Source: an uncultured Clostridia bacterium (lineage in GTDB: Bacteria > Bacillota > Clostridia > Christensenellales > Borkfalkiaceae). From it: a stretch of 6,926 bases of DNA. Positions within the stretch are counted from its first letter, which is position 1, and each line of letters opens with the position of its first letter. This document shows positions 6,650 through 6,926 of the stretch, piece by piece. Under the pieces are notes generated by a model. That model was given only the letters and a program-made list of their open reading frames with translations. It made no database searches and was not told where the DNA came from. A program made the translations under genes and the position numbers. The stretch lies in NCBI GenBank assembly GCA_937888935.1, contig CALARO010000130.1:1-6926 (forward strand), in the 5' to 3' direction.

Positions 6650-6655
6650 ATTCCT

Positions 6656-6826
6656 ATGAAATATTCTCATCCGCGGGGCGCGTACTGCCCTTCCTGCAAC
6701 GAAAAAATGCCCCTTTTAAAATCGTACTACTGCCCGGACTGCGGCGATCGCGTATGCGATTCTTGCGCAAAGAAAAACGGCGGACTGTGCCGCCGCTGCT
6801 TTTCGCCGCTTTTAAAACTCAGCTGA
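6656..6826 (+). CDS. Small double-zinc-finger protein with FYVE/RING-like cysteine spacing
   Basis: A 56-residue ORF with eight cysteines in four CxxC knuckles: C11/C14, C26/C29, C34/C37 and C45/C48. The spacing C-x2-C-x11-C-x2-C-x4-C-x2-C-x7-C-x2-C is that of a cross-brace domain binding two zinc ions, and the core CPDCGDRVCDSC follows the FYVE-type C-x2-C-G-x3-C-x2-C pattern. The FYVE lipid-binding RRHHC motif and tryptophan are absent, so phosphoinositide binding is not implied. The rest is basic (several Lys/Arg), which would allow nucleic-acid or protein contact. The start is the only ATG in the frame; the upstream in-frame stop is TAA at 6584-6586, and no Shine-Dalgarno sequence precedes the ATG. 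The gene is transcribed away from gyrB. The regular cysteine pattern is what makes it credible as a real gene. I do not recognise a named family, and the function is unknown. A plain bacterial zinc-ribbon pair is the alternative. Confidence 0.68.
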   Translation: MKYSHPRGAYCPSCNEKMPLLKSYYCPDCGDRVCDSCAKKNGGLCRRCFSPLLKLS

Positions 6827-6926
6827 TTTTTTTCGCCGCGCCCTTACGGCTACCCGCGCCAAAACCTACTGCGCCATACCGTTCCGCGCCGCCCGCTTGC
6901 TGCCTGCTCGCCGCAAACGCCGCGCC

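Noticed and set aside
6827..6833. T7 run after the zinc-protein stop as a terminator
   Set aside because: No stable stem directly precedes it. The CGGCGG/CCGCCG hairpin (6778-6795) is inside the gene and too far upstream.
6819..6926. Open minus-strand frame entering from the right edge and ending at a TGA overlapping the zinc-protein stop
   Set aside because: Thirty-five Gly/Ala-rich codons without a stop are unremarkable at this GC content, and nothing resembles a family. It could be the tail of a convergent gene but cannot be supported here.

Overview
The window carries a co-directional minus-strand block, gyrB-gyrA followed by an NCS2-type purine permease. Upstream of gyrB, on the opposite strand, lies a short cysteine-rich zinc-protein gene too small for most gene callers. 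The moderately GC-rich, CpG-rich codon use, clear AAGGAG/GGAGGAG ribosome binding sites, Gram-positive-like gyrase sequences and the hairpin repeat at the left edge suggest an uncultured member of the Clostridia (Bacillota). This is inference: there is no 16S gene and no search was possible.

Layout from left to right. Positions 1-46 hold a truncated two-hairpin repeat of the kind dispersed in gut Clostridia genomes. Positions 95-118 hold four C-runs, a G-quadruplex motif on the minus strand. A strong bidirectional intrinsic terminator at 147-182 ends the minus-strand block. The permease gene occupies 249-1712. A 67-bp gap with a 9-bp-stem hairpin lacking a U-tract separates it from gyrA (1780-4437). 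Eighteen bp further on is gyrB (4456-6369). Upstream of gyrB are a leader of about 150 nt, a 46-bp perfectly alternating pyrimidine-purine tract (candidate Z-DNA), and an extended -10 promoter reading leftward. A divergent 56-residue zinc-binding protein gene lies at 6656-6826. The last 100 bases contain nothing I can assign.

gyrB and gyrA encode the two subunits of DNA gyrase (A2B2), which introduces negative supercoils using ATP. They probably form one transcript, with the permease possibly read through from it. The permease would import purine bases and has no evident mechanistic link to gyrase. The features most worth a second look are the Z-DNA-prone tract inside the leader of the supercoiling enzyme's own operon, the small protein with FYVE/RING-like cysteine spacing and a possible leaderless start, and a GyrA box that departs from consensus.
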